From Deinococcus metalli (GTDB taxonomy: Bacteria > Deinococcota > Deinococci > Deinococcales > Deinococcaceae): a DNA stretch of 64,000 nt. The stretch is taken from assembly GCF_014201805.1 (NCBI RefSeq), contig NZ_JACHFK010000014.1, positions 25,001 through 89,000 of the forward strand. The letters run 5' to 3'. A program made the translations under genes and the position numbers. This document shows, piece by piece, positions 9,390-18,919 of the stretch; position 1 is the first letter of the stretch; each line of letters starts with the position of its first letter. Below the pieces are notes generated by a model. The model was not told the DNA's origin. It saw only the letters and a list, made by a program, of their open reading frames with translations, and did no database searches.

Positions 9390-10358
9390 TCAAGTCCTGT
9401 TGTTGATGCGGCGCGTGGCCTCCTGATCGAGAATCGCCAGAGCTTGCGCATCGCTCAGGATCTTCGAGATCACAGCTTCCAGGTGCCCGTACTGCACGAT
9501 GAGGAACACGGCCGGCTCCAGCCGACTATGGTTGAGGATGAAATCATTCAGGCTCGTGGCAGCCGACGCCGCGTTTAACGTATCGAGATGATCCACCAGC
9601 CCCTGTTCACGCAGTTGCGGCTCGCCGAGTTCCTCGCGGATCCTTCGTGCGGCATGCCGCACGAAGGAAGCGTCCGGAGGCGCCTCCAGGAAGACGAAGG
9701 GCTGAGGCGTGGTGACGTCCTCCAGCGTCTGCGCGTCCTCAAAGGCTTCCAGTGTCGTGTGCGGCTTGAGCACGCAGAGGTCGGCGGTCGTCACCACGAT
9801 GCAGACGCTCGCTCCTGGAATTCGGAGCGTCCCTGGGCCGAAGAGTTTCGCGGTGGTCAGGTGATAGCCGGTCCATTCCAGGCTCTGCTCCAAGGACGCG
9901 TACCGGAGTTGCGCGATCGCCTCAGCGACCGTTCCTGGAGAGACATTCCCATGCTCAGCGATCTGCAAGCCGCGCAGCACGGTCACGTCTTGGTTGTACT
10001 GGTTCATGGTGGTCAGGGTGGACACACTATTCGTGGCGTAGAGATCTGTGCCCGAGAAGTAGCTGCGCCGCATTTCGTTGAACGGCGCCTCACTCTCATC
10101 CGGCACGAACACCCACTGAGTCCCGCGGGCACAGTACTTGCATTCGATCAGCAGGGAGAGCAGGAGCCCCTGCTCTTCATCCCGATGGATCGCTCGAAGA
10201 TCAATTGAGAACTTGATGTCCTGTCCGTGCTCGTTCCTCCGGAGGTAGGCATACTCCACATGCATGCCTAGGCCAAGGCGCTTCAGGACGCCGGCAACGG
10301 AATGCTCCAGCGGCAAGCCCGATGACATCAGGGCTTTCTTCCAGGATTTGTCCGACAC
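9390..10358 (-). CDS. PD-(D/E)XK-like predicted nuclease, hypothetical
   Basis: 322 aa from a GTG at 10358; an ATG at 10328 is an alternative. Residues 45-75 contain KFSIDLRAI followed by LLSLLIECKYCARG, the D...ExK spacing of the restriction-endonuclease fold. The rest is alpha/beta with no motif I can name (for example YNQDVTVLRGLQIAEHGN and PGASVCIVVTTADLCVLKP). It is the first gene of the minus-strand set that continues with the HNH protein. The set is bounded by IS4 on the left and IS3 on the right. A role in DNA defence is inference from fold and company only. Confidence 0.55.
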   Translation of the reverse strand: MSDKSWKKALMSSGLPLEHSVAGVLKRLGLGMHVEYAYLRRNEHGQDIKFSIDLRAIHRDEEQGLLLSLLIECKYCARGTQWVFVPDESEAPFNEMRRSYFSGTDLYATNSVSTLTTMNQYNQDVTVLRGLQIAEHGNVSPGTVAEAIAQLRYASLEQSLEWTGYHLTTAKLFGPGTLRIPGASVCIVVTTADLCVLKPHTTLEAFEDAQTLEDVTTPQPFVFLEAPPDASFVRHAARRIREELGEPQLREQGLVDHLDTLNAASAATSLNDFILNHSRLEPAVFLIVQYGHLEAVISKILSDAQALAILDQEATRRINNRT

Positions 10359-10584
10359 CCGACCACTCTAGATGGCACTTCGTATCGCAGCAGCGCATCA
10401 TGACGACAGTGATTTCCTTGTTCTTCTTCCAGGACGGTTGCCCATGACCCGCCGGATCAAACCTGCCCCCCGCCCCCGCTACCAGCAGACATACCCTGAG
10501 ACCCTGGCTGACCTGCTCCCGAAAAACGGATCCACCTGAGAATGGAGTGTCTGACATCATGGGGCTCATCCCCCGGAGGTCAGC

Positions 10585-10851
10585 ATGAAGGGACAGAAGC
10601 ACACTGAGGAGCAGATCGCGTTCGCGCTCAAGCAATCTGAAAGCGGCGTGTCCATCGGGGAAATCTGCCGCAAGATGGGGATCGCGGAGTCCACGTTCTA
10701 CCATTGGAAGAAGAAGTTCAGCGGCCTGGGGGTCAGCGAACTGCGTCGCCTGCGGCAGCTCGAGGAGGAAAACCGCAAGCTCAAACAGCTGGTGGCGGAT
10801 CTGAGCCTGGACAAGGTGATGCTGCAGGACGTCATCAAATCAAAGCTCTGA
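10585..10851 (+). CDS. IS3-family transposase OrfA
   Basis: 88 aa. The N-terminal helix-turn-helix (EEQIAFALKQSESGVSIGEI, then CRKMGIAESTFYHWKKK) is followed by the leucine-zipper-like segment LRQLEEENRKLKQLVADL. It has a good AGGTC ribosome site and ends inside orfB. It gives DNA binding, and its fusion with OrfB by -1 frameshifting is expected for the family. Confidence 0.9.
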   Translation: MKGQKHTEEQIAFALKQSESGVSIGEICRKMGIAESTFYHWKKKFSGLGVSELRRLRQLEEENRKLKQLVADLSLDKVMLQDVIKSKL

Positions 10852-11729
10852 AGCCCGCTCAGCAGCACAACCTGGTAGAGCATCTGTGTGATGGGTACCG
10901 GGTCAGCGAGCGGCGGGCCTGCCGGGTGCTGCGCGCATCGCGCACCACCTTCCGGTACATCCGCACACGTCCTCAGGATGAACCCGTCATCGTCCGGCGG
11001 ATGACCGAGATTGCCCAGACGCGCGTGCGGTATGGCTACCGGCGGATTCACATCCTGATGCAGCGGGAAGGGTGGCGGATCAACCACAAGCGGGTCTACC
11101 GGCTGTACCAGTTGGCGGGGCTCAATCTTCGGATGAAGCGTCCCCGCCGGCGTGTGAGTGCTGCACACCGTGCAGCGCGAACAGATCCAGTGAAGGTGAG
11201 CCAGATCTGGTCGATGGACTTCGTGTCAGACGCGCTCTTTAACGGCAAGCTGTTCCGTGCGTTGACCCTCCTGGACGTGTTCTCGCGGGAGTGCCTGGCC
11301 ATTCACGTCGATGTCAGCATCCGCGCGGAACGGGTGGTCGAGATCCTGCGAGCGGTCACGCGCGCTCGGGGACACCCCGAGCGCATCCAGGTGGATAACG
11401 GGAGCGAGTTTGTCAGCAAAGCCCTGGATCTGTGGGCCTACGAGCATCGGGTGGTGCTGGATTTTTCCCGTCCTGGACGGCCTCAAGATAATGCCCATAT
11501 CGAGTCGTTCAATGGGAGTTTCCGCGATGAATGCCTGAACACGCACTGGTTCCTGTCGCTCGACGATGCCGCGACGAAGATTGATCATTGGAGGGCCGAC
11601 TATAATGCCATCAGGCCGCACTCAGCGCTGGGAAATCTCGCTCCAGGAGCCTTCGCAGCGCTAAGTGCACCGACCCGACGCCGTCAGAGACTCCAACCTG
11701 ACCTGGATCCGTTTCGGGGCGCGGCTTAG
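10848..11729 (+). CDS. IS3-family transposase OrfB (DDE integrase)
   Basis: About 293 aa, in the -1 frame relative to orfA and without a good start of its own, so it is probably made as an OrfAB fusion. The rve core is complete: IWSMDFVSDALFNGK (first Asp), RIQVDNGSEFVSKA (second Asp), then ARPQDNAHIESFNG-like PGRPQDNAHIESFNGSFRDE with the catalytic Glu. HTH_21-type sequence (YGYRRIHILMQREGW) precedes it. The element appears intact. Confidence 0.9.
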   Translation: MKPAQQHNLVEHLCDGYRVSERRACRVLRASRTTFRYIRTRPQDEPVIVRRMTEIAQTRVRYGYRRIHILMQREGWRINHKRVYRLYQLAGLNLRMKRPRRRVSAAHRAARTDPVKVSQIWSMDFVSDALFNGKLFRALTLLDVFSRECLAIHVDVSIRAERVVEILRAVTRARGHPERIQVDNGSEFVSKALDLWAYEHRVVLDFSRPGRPQDNAHIESFNGSFRDECLNTHWFLSLDDAATKIDHWRADYNAIRPHSALGNLAPGAFAALSAPTRRRQRLQPDLDPFRGAA

Positions 11730-11779
11730 TGTGCCAGATTTTCCGATTCATCTTGGAACCGATTGCGGGGAGCAGGTCA

Positions 11780-12030
11780 GCCACGGCGTCCTGCAGGACG
11801 TACCTGGCGCGATCGACCTGCATGTCGTGAGCGGTTCCGGCCTGGTCACGCGGATCGGTATCGACCACGCGGAGATCATCGGCGTTGGCCAGGTGCGGCT
11901 CGACACCTCGCACTGTCCGTCGTGGGCGCTGGACGTTCTGGTGCACATCCAGCCGTACGACGGTCTGGCGCATATCGAGCACAGCTGGCACGATGGCGCC
12001 CTGCGTTGGACCCTGGATCTGGTGTTCTGA
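11780..12030 (+). pseudogene. 3' remnant of a gene cut by the IS3 element
   Basis: Directly after the IS right end an 83-codon frame runs to a stop at 12028-12030. It looks like genuine protein: VPGAIDLHVVSGSGLVTRIG, EIIGVGQVRLDTSHCPSWAL, then LAHIEHSWHDGALRWTLDLVF. It has no start of its own. The 65 bp left of the IS (from ATG 10444) do not join it in frame, so the 5' part is probably lost. No family recognised. Confidence 0.45.
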
Positions 12031-12127
12031 CGGCGCGGCCAGGTGCCGATGCGCCGATCACGTCTAGGATGACCTCAACGGTGGTGAGGCGCTCCGACCT
12101 GGCGCCGCTCCACCATGGAGGGCATCC

Positions 12128-12844
<717 letters not shown>

Positions 12845-12910
12845 TCAATGACGGTGTGTGATGGTCGGCGGCTCCGGTGCTCACCGCTCTGTCGCCGCAC
12901 CACCAGAGAA

Positions 12911-12929
12911 GCGGCCCCAGTGGGGCCGC
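12911..12929. terminator. Shared terminator hairpin between VIT and dps
   Basis: GCGGCCCC-AGT-GGGGCCGC, a perfect 8-bp GC stem in the 107-bp gap between convergent genes. There is little T-richness on either side, so it would be a weak, two-way terminator. Confidence 0.5.
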
Positions 12930-12951
12930 CTCGAGTGTCGTCACTCGTTGT

Positions 12952-13458
12952 TCAGTCGTCTGCCTGGGTGATCTCGAACAGGAACCAGATGCGGCGTTCG
13001 GTGCCGTCCAGCAGTTCCTGCAGGATGTTGCCGGTCGGGGAGTCCTTGTGGTCATCGCAGATGTCGATGGCGCGACGCTGCGCGGTCGCGATCCGGCGGT
13101 TGTCGTCCAGCAGGGTCTGCACCATGTCCTGCGGGGACACGAACGCCCGGTCATCGTCCTTGATCTGCGTCAGCTGGGCCACATGGCCGACGCTCCTGAG
13201 GGTGAGGCCCCCGAGTTTGCGCACGCGCTCGGCGAGCACGTCCACGCTGTCGAGCAGGGCGTCGGCCTGCTCGTCGAAGAGCAGGTGCAGGTCACGGAAG
13301 CGGCGCCCGGAGAGGTGCCAGTGGAAGTTCTCGGTCTTGATGTAGAGCGCCAGGGCGTCGGCGATGAGCGGATTGACGGCCTCGGTCACCGCGGTGACCT
13401 GGCCGGGGGTAAGGTCGGTGGGGGTGGCGAGGGCGGCGGGCGTGGTGTGGGTGGTCAT
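12952..13458 (-). CDS. dps: Dps-family ferritin-like DNA-protection protein
   Basis: 168 aa from the ATG at 13458 (AAGGAG seven bases upstream; a GTG one codon earlier is also possible). The dinuclear ferroxidase ligands of Dps are in place: NFHWHLSGRRFRDLHLLFDE followed by QADALLDSVDVLAER, giving His, Asp and Glu at the usual spacing of the dodecamer interface. The short N-terminal tail (MTTHTTPAALATPTDL) is not lysine-rich, so DNA binding by the tail is doubtful. It oxidises and stores Fe(II), using peroxide in many members. A palindrome at 13473-13489 sits just upstream of the ribosome site. Confidence 0.93.
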   Translation of the reverse strand: MTTHTTPAALATPTDLTPGQVTAVTEAVNPLIADALALYIKTENFHWHLSGRRFRDLHLLFDEQADALLDSVDVLAERVRKLGGLTLRSVGHVAQLTQIKDDDRAFVSPQDMVQTLLDDNRRIATAQRRAIDICDDHKDSPTGNILQELLDGTERRIWFLFEITQADD

Positions 13459-13472
13459 CACAGGGCTCCTTA

Positions 13473-13489
13473 TCAGGAATCGTTCCTGA
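13473..13489. promoter_or_regulatory. Palindromic operator candidate of dps
   Basis: TCAGGAA-TCG-TTCCTGA, a perfect 7-bp inverted repeat with a 3-bp centre, directly before the AAGGAG of dps. A repressor bound here would block initiation or early elongation. The regulator is unknown; it does not look like a typical LysR T-N11-A site. Confidence 0.5.
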
Positions 13490-13742
13490 CAGGGAAACGA
13501 TAGGCGGCTGATCGGTGGACAACCACCCCAATCAGCATCGGTTTACTCGGAATGGCCACTGGGCTGTGTTCAGGTAAAAGGCGTGTGGCACGTCAGATCT
13601 CTGTTGAGCTGACTCATCCGTGAGCGGAGACCAAAGGACGGCCGAGGGGGTACGCCCGCGACACGTGCACGCATGACCAGGCGGAGTGCAGGATCCGGCC
13701 TCACGGGGTTCGCGGTATCGCCGCCCAGAGGATCGGCTGGGG

Positions 13743-14648
13743 GTGAGCTACGCTGCGCCGGTGCGGATCGCTCCGGAGTACCTGATCACGTTCAACGCCG
13801 TCGCGGAACTCGGCAGTGTCAGCAAGGCGGCCGCCTTCCTCAACCTCAGCCAGCCGGCGGTCAGTGGACAGCTGCGTTCCCTCACCGCCCTCATCGGCAC
13901 GCCGCTGTACACCCGGCACGCGCGGGGCATCGCCCTCACGGCCGCCGGCGCCGAGCTCCTTCCCCTCGCGCAGACGCTGGCCCGCACCATGACCCGGGTC
14001 GTGGACTTCGCGGCCGACCGGCGCCAGCGGCTGAACTCGACCGTCCAGCTGGGGATCTCCTGGACGCTGTCGCCCTGGGCCATCCAGCTGGCCACCGCGT
14101 TCCAGGGAAGTTCGACCGTCCTCGTGATCCACGCCGATCACACTCCAGACCTGATCACCCGAGTGAGGAGCGGTGTCCTGGACGCGGCCCTGACGGTGGA
14201 CGCGAGTCTCAACCTGCCCGAGGGCCTGGAGGCCCGCCGGTTTTCCAGCGAGGAGCTGCGCGTGATCGTGCCGGCCGGGCATCCCCTGACCCAGCAGGGC
14301 TACGTGCCGCTGCACGCACTTGCCGGAGAAGTGCTGCTGTGGCCCATGCCGGAGTCGAGTGTCCGGAGGCGCGGATCCAAGTTGCTTGAACGTGCTGGCG
14401 TCACGCCGCGCGCACACCTGGAACTCGGGTCGTTCCTGGCCGTGAAGCAGGCCCTGGTCGGCGGGGTAGGGGTGGCGATCCTGCCCCGCAGCATGGTGGC
14501 AACGGAGATCGATCACGGTCTACTGGCGAGCATCGGTCTGGAGAGCCCCGAGGTGACGCTCGGGTACCACGCGGTCAGCGCTCCACTGGCCCTGCTCAGC
14601 GCCCCGGTTCGTGAGGTGCTTGACCAGCTGAGTCCGTACTCCCTGTAG
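13743..14648 (+). CDS. LysR-family transcriptional regulator
   Basis: 301 aa from GTG 13743 (GTG 13761 is equally possible; the longer frame from 13686 adds residues the family does not have). The N-terminal winged HTH is standard: [36 protein letters not shown], then [15 protein letters not shown]. The effector domain follows from about residue 95 and ends in the usual [14 protein letters not shown] helix. It contains no cysteine, which excludes an OxyR-like thiol switch. It lies between dps (divergent) and the sulfur operon (same strand); either could be its target, and a LysR dealing with a sulfur or oxidant signal is plausible but unproven. Confidence 0.9.
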   Translation: MSYAAPVRIAPEYLITFNAVAELGSVSKAAAFLNLSQPAVSGQLRSLTALIGTPLYTRHARGIALTAAGAELLPLAQTLARTMTRVVDFAADRRQRLNSTVQLGISWTLSPWAIQLATAFQGSSTVLVIHADHTPDLITRVRSGVLDAALTVDASLNLPEGLEARRFSSEELRVIVPAGHPLTQQGYVPLHALAGEVLLWPMPESSVRRRGSKLLERAGVTPRAHLELGSFLAVKQALVGGVGVAILPRSMVATEIDHGLLASIGLESPEVTLGYHAVSAPLALLSAPVREVLDQLSPYSL

Positions 14649-14771
14649 TCGCCCTGGCGTTCATTGCAGGAGGGCCGATCCAGAAGCGCCATGGCCACGC
14701 CAGCCTTCGCGCACTGATATCAGCTGCCCTGATAACAGGCATCCAATTATCGAATAAGTCCCTCCACTCCG

Positions 14772-14800
14772 TTGACCATATACCCCCAGGGGGTTTATCG
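14772..14800 (+). promoter_or_regulatory. Promoter with CsoR/CstR-type operator, sulfur operon
   Basis: TTGACC (14772-14777), 17 bp, then TTATCG (14795-14800). The whole spacer is the palindrome ATACCCCCAGGGGGT, whose core ACCCCCAGGGGGT matches the C-run/G-run dyads bound by CsoR-family sensors (CstR sites read like ATACCCC..GGGGTAT). Binding there would shut off the promoter. The first gene downstream is a persulfide dioxygenase-rhodanese fusion, the classic CstR target. Confidence 0.75.
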
Positions 14801-14824
14801 TCCAGGCATCCCGAGGAGGGCACC

Positions 14825-16219
14825 ATGTACTTCACCCGCTTCTACGACCCAGACCTCGCCCAGGCGTCCTACATGATCGGCTGCCAGAAGACCGGCGAAT
14901 GCCTCGTCATTGACCCGATCCGCGACGTCACCCAGTACCTCGACGACGCGCGCGCGCAGGGCCTGCGCATCACCCACGTGACCGAGACGCACATCCACGC
15001 CGACTACCTGTCCGGCAGCCGCGAGCTCGCCGCCCAGACCAGCGCTCAGCTCTTGCTGTCCGCTGAGGGCGGCCCCGGCTGGCAGTACACCTATGACGAT
15101 GGGAACCAGGTGAAACTGCATGACGGCGACACGTTCATGGTCGGCAACGTCCGGCTCCAGGTGCTACACACCCCCGGTCACACCCCGGAAAGCGTGTCCT
15201 TCCTCGTCACCGATACCCCCCGGGGTGAGCAGCCCAGCCTGATCCTGACCGGCGACTTCGTGTTCGTCGGCGACCTCGGCCGCCCCGACCTGCTCGACGA
15301 GGCGGCCGGCGGTGTGGATACACGCTTCGCTGGGGCGCGGGCGCTGTTCAAGTCGCTGCGCACGAAATTCCTGACCCTGCCCGACCACGTACAGGTCTGG
15401 CCCGGCCACGGGGCCGGCAGCGCGTGCGGCAAGGCCCTGGGCGCGGTGCCCAGCACCACCGTCGGCTACGAGCGCGCCCTGAGCTGGTGGGCCCCGCTGG
15501 TCGCGGCCGACGACGAACACGGCTTCGTGAACGAACTGCTGGCCGGGCAGCCGGACGCGCCGCTGTACTACGGCCGCATGAAGACCGAGAACCGCGACGG
15601 CCCACGACTGCTCGGCCCTGCCGCGCCTCTTCGCAAATTGAGCGCCGATGAAGTGTCCCTCCGCGTGGCCTCTGGCGCCCGCCTCATCGACACCCGCCGC
15701 AAGGAAGACCACCACGCCGCGGCGCCCCGTGGCAGCGTCAACCTCCCAGACGGGAAGACCTTTGAGACGTGGGCCGGCTGGCTGCTCACGCCGGGCCGGG
15801 ACCTGATCCTCCTGGCCCCCGCCGAGCGCGCCGAATCCCTGCGCCGCCAGCTGTGGATGGTCGGTCTCGACCAGGTGGTGGGCTTCATCCCCACGGTCGA
15901 AGGGCTGGACGCCGCGCCCGCTCAGCCGATTCCAGTCAGCGAGCTGCCTCAGCACGCCGGCGCGCTGATCCTCGATGTCCGCAAGAAGACCGAGTACGAC
16001 GCTGGCCATCTGCCCGGCGCTCGCCAGCTCCACGCCGGCCGGCTGCCGTGGGCGCTGAACACCCTGCCGCGTGTCCGCGAGATCGTCGTGCACTGCCAGG
16101 GCGGAGCCCGCAGCGCCGCCGCCGCCAGCCTGCTGCGCGCCGAGGGCTTCCACGTCACCGAACTCGCTGGCGGCTACGACGCCTGGGCGCACGCCCAGAC
16201 GGCGCTTCAGACCGCCTGA
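14825..16219 (+). CDS. Persulfide dioxygenase-like MBL protein fused to rhodanese domains
   Basis: 464 aa; GAGGAGGG Shine-Dalgarno. Residues 1-240 are an ETHE1-type metallo-beta-lactamase fold: [41 protein letters not shown] and [12 protein letters not shown] carry the metal ligands. Then come two rhodanese modules: an inactive one around residues 265-350 (no catalytic Cys) and an active one near 360-460 with the loop [12 protein letters not shown]1-type enzymes oxidise glutathione or other low-molecular-weight persulfides to sulfite, and rhodaneses move the sulfane sulfur. It heads an operon with two more rhodaneses and three sulfur transporters, so sulfide/persulfide detoxification is well supported. 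Confidence 0.93.
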   Translation: MYFTRFYDPDLAQASYMIGCQKTGECLVIDPIRDVTQYLDDARAQGLRITHVTETHIHADYLSGSRELAAQTSAQLLLSAEGGPGWQYTYDDGNQVKLHDGDTFMVGNVRLQVLHTPGHTPESVSFLVTDTPRGEQPSLILTGDFVFVGDLGRPDLLDEAAGGVDTRFAGARALFKSLRTKFLTLPDHVQVWPGHGAGSACGKALGAVPSTTVGYERALSWWAPLVAADDEHGFVNELLAGQPDAPLYYGRMKTENRDGPRLLGPAAPLRKLSADEVSLRVASGARLIDTRRKEDHHAAAPRGSVNLPDGKTFETWAGWLLTPGRDLILLAPAERAESLRRQLWMVGLDQVVGFIPTVEGLDAAPAQPIPVSELPQHAGALILDVRKKTEYDAGHLPGARQLHAGRLPWALNTLPRVREIVVHCQGGARSAAAASLLRAEGFHVTELAGGYDAWAHAQTALQTA

Positions 16220-16237
16220 ACCGATAGGGAACCCACC

Positions 16238-16588
16238 ATGATCACCTTCTTCAAGAAGCTCGTCAGCGGCCTCCAGGGCCTACCGTCCCTCAGTCCGCAG
16301 GACGCCAAGGCCCTCATCGAGTCCGGCGCACTGCTGCTGGACGTCCGCAGCCTCGCCGAACGCCGGCGCCTGTCGATCCCCGGCAGCGTGAACATTCCCC
16401 TCGACGAGCTGCCCGACCGGATCGCGACGCTCCTGAACGGCAAGACCGTCGTCTGTCAGTGCGCCAGCGGCATGCGCAGCGCCCAGGCGACCCGCCTCCT
16501 CACGGACGCCGGACTGGACGCCCGCAACCTCAGCTGCGGCATCACCGCGTGGCGCGCCGCGGGCCTGCCCACGATCACCCGTACCTGA
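16238..16588 (+). CDS. Single-domain rhodanese
   Basis: 116 aa. A short N-terminal stretch (MITFFKKLVSGLQGL) precedes one rhodanese domain: ALLLDVRSLAERRRLSIPGS, then the active-site loop CQCASGMRS with the catalytic Cys, and NLSCGITAWRAAGLP. It would take sulfane sulfur from or give it to the MBL-rhodanese fusion encoded 18 bp upstream. The short gap and shared promoter support one operon. Confidence 0.92.
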   Translation: MITFFKKLVSGLQGLPSLSPQDAKALIESGALLLDVRSLAERRRLSIPGSVNIPLDELPDRIATLLNGKTVVCQCASGMRSAQATRLLTDAGLDARNLSCGITAWRAAGLPTITRT

Positions 16589-16610
16589 CCCCATCCCAGG
16601 AGACGACCCC

Positions 16611-16928
16611 ATGAGCTACCAGGACATCTTCACCGCTGAACTCGACTTCAAACGCCGCGCCGGAGCGACCCTGTACGACGTCCGCGAACGCGACGAGTAT
16701 GAACAGGGCCACATCCCCGGCGCCATCAACCTCCCCCTCAGTGAACTGCCGGCCCGCGTGGGCGAGATCCAGTCCCCGGCCGTGATCGCCTGCCTGAGCG
16801 GCGGTCGCAGCGCCCAGGCCGCCAGCTATCTGGACGCCCAGGGGGTGGCTGACCTGATGAACCTGACCGGCGGCACCATGGGCTGGATGCGCGAGGGCCG
16901 CGAGGTGAAGGCCGGCACCCAGCCGTGA
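16611..16928 (+). CDS. Single-domain rhodanese
   Basis: 105 aa; AGGAG precedes the ATG. Rhodanese pattern: [20 protein letters not shown], active-site [12 protein letters not shown], and [17 protein letters not shown]. Its active loop (CLSGGRS) differs from that of the previous gene (CASGMRS), so the two are not recent duplicates and may serve different acceptors. It overlaps the next gene by 4 bases (GTGA), which couples it to the TauE-type transporter. Confidence 0.92.
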   Translation: MSYQDIFTAELDFKRRAGATLYDVRERDEYEQGHIPGAINLPLSELPARVGEIQSPAVIACLSGGRSAQAASYLDAQGVADLMNLTGGTMGWMREGREVKAGTQP

Positions 16929-17743
16929 TCTTCGCGTGGCTCGGGGCCGTGCTGATCGGCGTGTCGCTCGGCCTGCTCGGGTCCGGCGGCAGCATCCTGA
17001 CCGTCCCGGTGCTCGTGTACCTCGTCGGTGAGCCGGCCAAACTGGCGATCACCGAGAGCCTCGCCATCGTGGGCCTGATCAGCCTCTTCGGCCTGCTTCC
17101 GCACGCCCGCGCGGGGCGGATCGCGTGGCGCAGCGTGCTGGTCTTTGGACTCCCTGGCGTGGTCGGCACGGCGCTCGGCGCGGCCCTCAGCCACTTCGTT
17201 CCGGGGGTCGTTCAGCTGTCGATCTTCGCGGTCGTGATGCTGCTCGCCGCCATCTTCATGCTGCGGCCCCCGGTGACGTGCCGGGCACCTGATCTCCCCA
17301 GAGCTGGCCTCGGCGGCGTCCTTCCCGCGGCGCTACAGGGCCTGGGGGTGGGTGTCCTGACCGGCCTGGTCGGGGTCGGAGGCGGCTTCCTGATCATTCC
17401 AGCACTGGTGTTCCTCGGCGGCCTGCCCATCGAGCTTGCGGTGGGGACGAGCCTGGTGATCATCACCCTGAATTCCGCCACAGGCTTTCTCAAGCACGCC
17501 CTGGCCGGGGAGACGCACCTGCACTGGGCACTCATCGTCAGCTTCGCCGTGATCGGCATCCTTGGCAGCGCGCTCGGCGCGCGGATCGGCACGCGGGTCA
17601 GCGGCCCGGCGCTGCGTCGCGGCTTCGGCGTGTTCCTGGTCGTCATGGGCGCGTACGTGCTGGCCACCAACGTGCCCCGGCTGCTCGCCCCCCCGGTGGC
17701 CGCTCACGCGTCCCTGCCCAGGCCCACTGACCGCCCTCTTTGA
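16925..17743 (+). CDS. TauE/SafE-family sulfite/sulfonate exporter
   Basis: 272 aa; GTG start overlapping the rhodanese stop. About eight hydrophobic segments in two repeats, each with the family glycine motif: [20 protein letters not shown] near residue 15 and [20 protein letters not shown] near residue 150. TauE/SafE proteins are proposed to export sulfite or related anions, which are the product of persulfide dioxygenase. The role here would be to remove sulfite made by the first enzyme of the operon. Confidence 0.9.
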   Translation: MIFAWLGAVLIGVSLGLLGSGGSILTVPVLVYLVGEPAKLAITESLAIVGLISLFGLLPHARAGRIAWRSVLVFGLPGVVGTALGAALSHFVPGVVQLSIFAVVMLLAAIFMLRPPVTCRAPDLPRAGLGGVLPAALQGLGVGVLTGLVGVGGGFLIIPALVFLGGLPIELAVGTSLVIITLNSATGFLKHALAGETHLHWALIVSFAVIGILGSALGARIGTRVSGPALRRGFGVFLVVMGAYVLATNVPRLLAPPVAAHASLPRPTDRPL

Positions 17744-17763
17744 CGTCCTGCTGTTGATTCCGG

Positions 17764-17786
17764 CCCAGAGGGCGACGCCCTCTGGG
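17764..17786 (+). terminator. Intra-operon hairpin (attenuator or mRNA stabiliser)
   Basis: CCCAGAGGGC-GAC-GCCCTCTGGG, a perfect 10-bp stem between the TauE and YeeE genes, followed by TCCCCTTCTCC rather than a run of T. It probably lowers, but does not stop, expression of the two distal genes. Confidence 0.55.
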
Positions 17787-17809
17787 TCCCCTTCTCCTGA
17801 GGTTCATTC

Positions 17810-18385
17810 ATGATCGACGTGCTCACTGCCCTCCGCTCCCCCTGGCCCTGGTACGTCGCCGGGCCGCTGATCGGCCTGATGGTTCCCCTGCTGCTGCTCC
17901 TCGGCAACAAGTCCTTCGGCATCTCCGCCAACCTCCGGCATGGCTGCGCCATCCTGCTGCCCAACGCAGTCAAACCTGGCTTCTTCCGCTACAACTGGCG
18001 CGCCGAGACGTGGAACCTGCTGTTCGCAGCCGGCCTGATCCTGGGGGGGCTGCTCGCCGGCCGGGTGTTCGCCAACCCGGATCCCACCCGCCTGAGCGCC
18101 GCCGCCATCCAGTCTGTGCAGCACCTGGGCGTGACGGTGCAGCCGGGGCTGATGCCCGCGGCGCTCACCGACCTGAGCCGTCCTGGTGTGTGGCTGCTTC
18201 TGACCGTCAGCGGCCTGCTGGTGGGTTTCGGCACCCGGTACGGCGGTGGCTGCACCAGCGGGCACGCCATCTCCGGCCTGAGCACCCTGCAGGGCCCCAG
18301 CGTGATCGCCACCGCGTCCTTCTTCGCCGGCGGCATCCTGAGCGCCAATCTGCTGCTGCCGATCTTCATGGCGGTGATCCGGTGA
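17810..18385 (+). CDS. YeeE/YedE-family sulfur transporter, first half
   Basis: 191 aa; GAGG eight bases before ATG. Membrane protein of four to five segments with the conserved loop [20 protein letters not shown], whose Cys is used for thiosulfate or sulfur-species passage in YeeE/TsuA relatives; [11 protein letters not shown] carries a second Cys. Length is about half of a full YeeE, and the other half is encoded next (18382), so the transporter is a two-gene form. The substrate (thiosulfate, selenium or sulfite species) cannot be told. Confidence 0.88.
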   Translation: MIDVLTALRSPWPWYVAGPLIGLMVPLLLLLGNKSFGISANLRHGCAILLPNAVKPGFFRYNWRAETWNLLFAAGLILGGLLAGRVFANPDPTRLSAAAIQSVQHLGVTVQPGLMPAALTDLSRPGVWLLLTVSGLLVGFGTRYGGGCTSGHAISGLSTLQGPSVIATASFFAGGILSANLLLPIFMAVIR

Positions 18386-18855
18386 CGACTTCACCCATTC
18401 CTGGCGTGCACGACCGCAGCCCAGTTGCGGCGCGCCCCACCGTCAGCCTCGTGGTCTACCTTCTCGCTGGCCTGTCCTTCGGGGTGGTGCTGGTCAAGAG
18501 CGAGGCGGCCTCGTGGTACCGCATCCAGGAGATGTTCCGCTTCGAATCCATCCACATGTACGGTCTGATCGGCTCGGCCGTCCTGACCGGGATGATCACC
18601 ACCGCGCTGCTCCGCCGCGTGGGTGTGCGCAGCCTCGACGGACAGGTCATCACCGTCACCGCCAAGGAACGCGGGTGGCGGCGGTACGTCTTCGGTGGTC
18701 TGACCTTCGGCCTTGGCTGGGGCCTCGCGGGCGTGTGCCCCGGCCCGATCCTGAGTCTGCTCGGCAGCGGCGTGTGGGCCATGCTGGTCGTGCTCGTCGC
18801 CGCCCTGGTCGGCACGTGGCTGTACGGCCTGCTACGTGACCACCTGCCTCACTGA
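18382..18855 (+). CDS. YeeE/YedE-family sulfur transporter, second half
   Basis: 157 aa; the GTG start overlaps the stop of the first half by four bases. It has four membrane segments and the second family signature [20 protein letters not shown] with its conserved Cys. The segment [17 protein letters not shown] is typical of the companion (DUF6691-type) subunit. With the preceding gene it completes a split YeeE/YedE. Last clear gene of the sulfur operon. Confidence 0.88.
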   Translation: MTTSPIPGVHDRSPVAARPTVSLVVYLLAGLSFGVVLVKSEAASWYRIQEMFRFESIHMYGLIGSAVLTGMITTALLRRVGVRSLDGQVITVTAKERGWRRYVFGGLTFGLGWGLAGVCPGPILSLLGSGVWAMLVVLVAALVGTWLYGLLRDHLPH

Positions 18856-18919
18856 CGGCCGACGCCCCACCTGTCCCGAACCCCCATCCCGGTTCCCGAG
18901 AATTCAAATGGAGACGCGC

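Larger units (their letters stand above)
10509..11779 (+). mobile_element. IS3-family insertion sequence (orfA/orfB type)
   Basis: Left end TGACCTGCTCCCGAAAAACG and right end, read inward, TGACCTGCTCCCCGCAATCG: imperfect terminal repeats starting with TG, about 1.27 kb apart, as in IS3-family elements. They enclose an orfA/orfB pair overlapping in the -1 frame. No clear target duplication is seen, so a deletion may have occurred on one side. A 31-codon frame starting at ATG 10444 runs into the left end. Confidence 0.8.

Noticed and set aside
13743..14648. LysR protein as an OxyR controlling the divergent dps
   Set aside because: The protein contains no cysteine at all, so thiol-based peroxide sensing is impossible; other ways of control remain open.
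15164..16192. 342-codon minus-strand frame opposite the persulfide dioxygenase gene
   Set aside because: Mirror frame of a strongly conserved plus-strand enzyme.
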